A program made the position numbers and the translations under genes. Below the pieces are notes generated by a model. It saw only the letters and a list, made by a program, of their open reading frames with translations. It did not search any database and was not told where the DNA came from. Shown piece by piece: positions 6,211 to 8,736 of a stretch of 8,736 nucleotides of DNA. Within the stretch, counting starts at the first letter, position 1. Each line of letters starts with the position of its first letter. Source of the stretch: an uncultured Treponema sp. (GTDB lineage Bacteria; Spirochaetota; Spirochaetia; Treponematales; Treponemataceae); assembly GCA_937923945.1 (NCBI GenBank), contig CALDWC010000134.1, positions 1 to 8,736 of the forward strand, read 5' to 3'.

Positions 6211-6528
6211 ATGAGTACATTTTTTAAACGCTGTATACTACCGGTTTGCATCATTTGCTTGATAACCGGCTGTACCTCAGTTCAGGGAACCTATGCTGCC
6301 GATGTGTACGGCAACACGGTTTCGATTACATTTTTAACGGCGGACTCGGCAAGGCTCACCGTCAACGGTCAAGATTTTCCCGCACAGATTGTCCGCAAAG
6401 ACGGCATTATTGAAATATGGCAAATGCGGAAAACCCCCGCGATTTATGTAAAAAAAATTAATTCAAGCGAACTGCGGCTTTTAAACCGTGAAAAAACGGA
6501 AACCGAAATTATATTTAAAAAACAGTAA
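6211..6528 (+). CDS. Small predicted lipoprotein, function unknown
   Basis: A 105-aa protein with a clear type II signal: basic N-terminus (KR at 6-7), hydrophobic core, and lipobox LITG-C with the lipidated cysteine at residue 21. Processing would leave about 85 residues anchored in a membrane. The mature part alternates hydrophobic and polar residues (NTVSITFL, SARLTV, IIEIWQM), suggesting a small beta-rich domain. There are no further transmembrane segments or motifs that I recognise. It sits 20 bp upstream of the acyl-CoA synthetase and almost certainly shares its transcript, so a link to envelope lipid or fatty-acid handling is a reasonable but unproven guess. The start is supported by the correct signal peptide, although no Shine-Dalgarno sequence is present. 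Confidence 0.85.
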   Translation: MSTFFKRCILPVCIICLITGCTSVQGTYAADVYGNTVSITFLTADSARLTVNGQDFPAQIVRKDGIIEIWQMRKTPAIYVKKINSSELRLLNREKTETEIIFKKQ

Positions 6529-6533
6529 CGACG

Positions 6534-6539
6534 AAGGAG
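6534..6539 (+). promoter_or_regulatory. Shine-Dalgarno sequence of the acyl-CoA synthetase gene
   Basis: AAGGAG ends nine bases before the ATG at 6549, within the normal range, and fixes that start codon. It is the only strong, correctly spaced Shine-Dalgarno sequence before a recognised gene in the window, and it belongs to the only gene that is clearly second in an operon. Confidence 0.8.
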
Positions 6540-6548
6540 TTCTCTCGT

Positions 6549-8450
6549 ATGGAAGTAAAAACAGTACCGCAAATTTTGCGTGCAACCTTTTTGAAATATC
6601 CGAAATTTGTTGCCCTCTATTATAAAGACAAAAACAAAAATTTTCAGCCGATAACCTATGAACAGCTGTACGATCGCGTTTTAACGTTTGCCTCCGGTTT
6701 GATGAGTAACGGGTGTAAGCGAGGAGACAAAATCGGCGTTATTATGGATAATCGTCCCGAATGGATGATATGCACGCTCGGTGCGTTAACCGCCGGTATG
6801 GTTGATGTTCCGCGCGGAACCGATTCAACGGTGAGCGATCTTGAACACATTCTTTCGCTTGCAGAATGTAAAATCGCGATTGCGGAAACGCAAAATGCGT
6901 TCAATAAAATTGTCCAGGCAAAAGATGCGTGCCCGCTTTTGGAAACCGTTATTGCCGTAAATGACTTTGAACCGCCTGCCGATACCAAGGGACTCAAGGT
7001 GTGGTTTTATCGCGATATAATGGAACTCGGAAAAAAAGACTTTGAAAAAAATGCGCCCGATAAAGAAATCCTCAAAGGTGAAAGCGACGACCTTTCAACG
7101 ATTATTTTTACGTCGGGAACAACGGGACTTCCGAAAGGGGTAATGCTGATTCACAAAAACTTTATCGCACAGCTGCCGGAACTTGCAAAATTGATTCTCG
7201 TTGCACCCGGGCGTTCCTCAATTTCAGTGCTGCCGATTTGGCACAGCTTCGAACGCGAATGCGAATTTTTGCTTTTGCACAATGCCTGTTCGATTTATTA
7301 TTCGGCGCCGATTGCGAGTATTTTGCTGCCCGATCTTGCAAAAGCAAACCCCTATATATTCCAATCCGTTCCGCGTGTTTGGGAAGCCGTTTACGATGCC
7401 ATCTTTAAAATGATGAAAAAAAAGGGCGGCATTAGCTATAAAATTTTTACTGCGGCGGTTTCAATCGGAGTATTTTGGAAAGAACGGCAGATAAAACTGA
7501 GCGGGCTCTGGTATAAGCTGAAAAAACACGAACGGATTACCCAGCCGCTCGGCGCTTTTTTACCCGTTGTGTTTTTATACCCCCTTTACCTCCTTTCCGA
7601 CCTTTTGGTGTTCCGTAATATTCGGAAAAAGTTCGGTAAAAACTTCAAGTACGCCGGAGGTGTTTCAGGAGGAGCGGCGCTCCCTTACAATGTCGATATA
7701 TTTTTTGCAGCGGCGCGAATTAGACTTTGTGAAGGATACGGCATTACGGAAACAGCTCCCGTTATTGCGTGCCGCGATATGCATCGGCCCGTGTTCGGTA
7801 CGGTCGGAAAACCGCTCGCCTGTCTTACCGTGAAAATTACGGACAAAGACGGAAACGAACTCCCGCAAGGCGAAGAAGGCGAAATTCGGGTAAAAGGCGA
7901 TTCCGTTATGAAAGGCTATTACAAAGATGACGCAAAAAATGCAGAAGCGTTTACGGACGACGGTTGGTTTAAAACCGGCGACATCGGCTTATTGACAATA
8001 GACGGTGAACTGGTACTCCGCGGGCGCGTAAAAGACACCATTGTTTTGCGTGGCGGTGAAAACATTGAACCGGTGCCGATTGAACTTAAATTGCAGGAAT
8101 CACAGTTCATTCAAACCGCGGTGGTAGTCGGACAAGACCAACGGAATTTAGCAGCCCTCATTGTCGTTGATGATGTATCGCTCAAGCAGTGGCTCAAAGA
8201 ACAAAATATTACATATACCGACTTTGATGCCGTGCTTTTAACCGATGAAGTGCAAAATCTTTACGCGGAAGAAATCAGAAATTTGATTTCAGCAAAAAAC
8301 GGTTTTAAGCTTTTTGAAATAATCGGCAAGTTTAAGCTTTTGAGTAAACGTTTTGAAGTCGGGGTGGAGCTTTCTATAAAAACGGAAGTTATGCGAAATA
8401 AAATTCCTGTCCTCTACGAAAAAGAATTACAGGAACTTTTTGAGCGATAA
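6549..8450 (+). CDS. Long-chain fatty acid-CoA ligase (AMP-forming)
   Basis: This enzyme activates a fatty acid with ATP to an acyl-adenylate and then transfers it to CoA, supplying acyl-CoA for lipid synthesis or use of host fatty acids. At 633 aa it matches the long-chain (ACSL-like) branch of the ANL superfamily. Motifs: TSGTTGLPKGVM at 188-199 (ATP phosphate loop); GYGITET at 396-402 (adenine/acyl pocket); GWFKTGD at 472-478 with D478 for the ribose; and RGRVKD at 491-496 (hinge). The segment L334-V355 is strongly hydrophobic and may let the enzyme contact the membrane. The C-terminus reads SIKTEVMRNK from 609, where relatives have a lysine in a TPTxKxxR-like motif, so the position of the catalytic lysine is unclear. 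It follows the lipoprotein gene by 20 bp with a good Shine-Dalgarno sequence. FadD-like in function, but exact substrate chain length cannot be read here. Confidence 0.94.
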   Translation: MEVKTVPQILRATFLKYPKFVALYYKDKNKNFQPITYEQLYDRVLTFASGLMSNGCKRGDKIGVIMDNRPEWMICTLGALTAGMVDVPRGTDSTVSDLEHILSLAECKIAIAETQNAFNKIVQAKDACPLLETVIAVNDFEPPADTKGLKVWFYRDIMELGKKDFEKNAPDKEILKGESDDLSTIIFTSGTTGLPKGVMLIHKNFIAQLPELAKLILVAPGRSSISVLPIWHSFERECEFLLLHNACSIYYSAPIASILLPDLAKANPYIFQSVPRVWEAVYDAIFKMMKKKGGISYKIFTAAVSIGVFWKERQIKLSGLWYKLKKHERITQPLGAFLPVVFLYPLYLLSDLLVFRNIRKKFGKNFKYAGGVSGGAALPYNVDIFFAAARIRLCEGYGITETAPVIACRDMHRPVFGTVGKPLACLTVKITDKDGNELPQGEEGEIRVKGDSVMKGYYKDDAKNAEAFTDDGWFKTGDIGLLTIDGELVLRGRVKDTIVLRGGENIEPVPIELKLQESQFIQTAVVVGQDQRNLAALIVVDDVSLKQWLKEQNITYTDFDAVLLTDEVQNLYAEEIRNLISAKNGFKLFEIIGKFKLLSKRFEVGVELSIKTEVMRNKIPVLYEKELQELFER

Positions 8451-8602
8451 ACAACAAAAGAAAACCGGTATGTGAAGACGGAACGTTTAACTTCACCGTT
8501 GAAATAGCGCGCCCGTTCAACTGCAAGCTGTTCGGGTGACATCTGTTCTGCAAGCTGCTCTCCCGGCTGTACTACTTGGTCAACGGCAGGATAAGGTTGC
8601 AT
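8414..8602 (-). CDS. Possible small gene or gene fragment, unknown
   Basis: The 62-codon frame from the ATG at 8602 has a protein-like first two thirds, with segments such as QPGEQLAEQM and SPEQLAVERARYF, and ordinary codon choice. It then runs into the 3' end of the acyl-CoA synthetase gene, overlapping it by 37 bases, and the last part (FSFVVYRSKSS) looks like shadow translation. There is no Shine-Dalgarno sequence and no good promoter. The frame is also open upstream to about 8669 without another Met. It may be the remains of a gene truncated or displaced near the repeat, or may not be coding at all. I recognise no family. Confidence 0.25.
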   Translation of the reverse strand: MQPYPAVDQVVQPGEQLAEQMSPEQLAVERARYFNGEVKRSVFTYRFSFVVYRSKSSCNSFS

Positions 8603-8681
8603 AACGATAAGGAGTTTTTTTATAAAGCTAAATGAATTGAAGAAACAGGAAATAATGCGATAGGAATTTTAATTCCCTTTG
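8451..8681. other. Region between the acyl-CoA synthetase and the right repeat
   Basis: No secure gene lies here. A 6-bp inverted repeat GTGAAG/CTTCAC (8472-8477 and 8491-8496, 13-base loop) follows the synthetase stop, but no T-run comes after it, so it is a poor terminator. An AAGGAG at 8609-8614 has no ATG, GTG or TTG at usable distance on the plus strand. Close to the repeat, GGAATT-TT-AATTCC (8663-8676) and CCC-TTT-GGG (8675-8683) are small palindromes that could belong to an element end. A possible minus-strand fragment is listed separately. Confidence 0.5.
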
Positions 8682-8726
8682 GGAGGCACTGATTAATTCA
8701 ATCGAGAATTGAGGGCATCTCTAAAA
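8682..8726 (-). repeat. Right copy of the 45-bp inverted repeat
   Basis: This is the exact reverse complement of 11-55, so the two copies face each other across about 8.6 kb. Outside it, only ten bases remain (ACTTGATTAG), which do not match the outer flank of the left copy. Perfect identity over 45 bases is far beyond chance and implies a recent common origin or ongoing exchange between copies. No transposase or recombinase gene is present between the copies. Confidence 0.9.
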
Positions 8727-8736
8727 ACTTGATTAG

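Noticed and set aside
6018..6254. 78-codon minus-strand open frame across the tRNA
   Set aside because: It is antisense to a complete tRNA and its terminator and includes lysine-rich translation of T tracts; not a credible gene.
7162..7347. Open frames antisense to the acyl-CoA synthetase, and similar ones within uvrB and other genes
   Set aside because: They lie wholly inside strongly supported genes, have no ribosome binding sites, and show compositions expected of shadow frames.
1..8736. CRISPR array, toxin-antitoxin pair, prophage or restriction system
   Set aside because: I found no regularly spaced short repeats, no nuclease, methylase, integrase or phage structural gene, and no small overlapping toxin-antitoxin-like gene pair.

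Overview
The window looks like chromosomal DNA from a spirochaete, most likely a Treponema of the oral group. The basis is the gene set, the codon use, a mid-40s GC content judged by eye, very AT-rich spacers, and an ATPase-like/HDOD fusion protein. This assignment is an inference: no rRNA or species marker is present. Most of the content is ordinary core metabolism and repair.

Layout, left to right. Bases 11-55 carry a 45-bp repeat that returns perfectly, inverted, at 8682-8726, so nearly the whole window lies between two facing copies. Next is uvrB (225-2213, +), converging on a GHKL-like/HDOD signalling protein (2251-3732, -). The two stop codons lie in the arms of one shared inverted repeat. 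A 151-bp AT-rich divergent promoter region leads to an aldose 1-epimerase (3884-4948, +), then a Nif3/YbgI-family dinuclear-metal protein (5010-5795, +). tRNA-Val(CAC) follows at 6012-6083 with its own strong promoter and a terminator-like hairpin. A small lipoprotein gene (6211-6528, +) and a long-chain acyl-CoA synthetase (6549-8450, +) form a tight two-gene operon. The last 286 bases hold a possible gene fragment on the minus strand and the right-hand repeat.

The genes do not form one pathway: uvrB is nucleotide-excision repair, the epimerase is sugar entry, the synthetase is fatty-acid activation, and the HDOD protein is signalling. The most striking shared property is in gene starts. All five genes that follow a probable promoter lack a Shine-Dalgarno sequence, and each has a -10-like hexamer ending only 6-9 bases before its ATG. 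The one clearly operon-internal gene (the synthetase) has a good AAGGAG. This suggests leaderless or near-leaderless mRNAs for operon-first genes.

I see no CRISPR array, complete transposon, prophage or defence system. The inverted repeats at both ends may mark where an assembly broke at a dispersed repeat, or may bound a segment that can invert.
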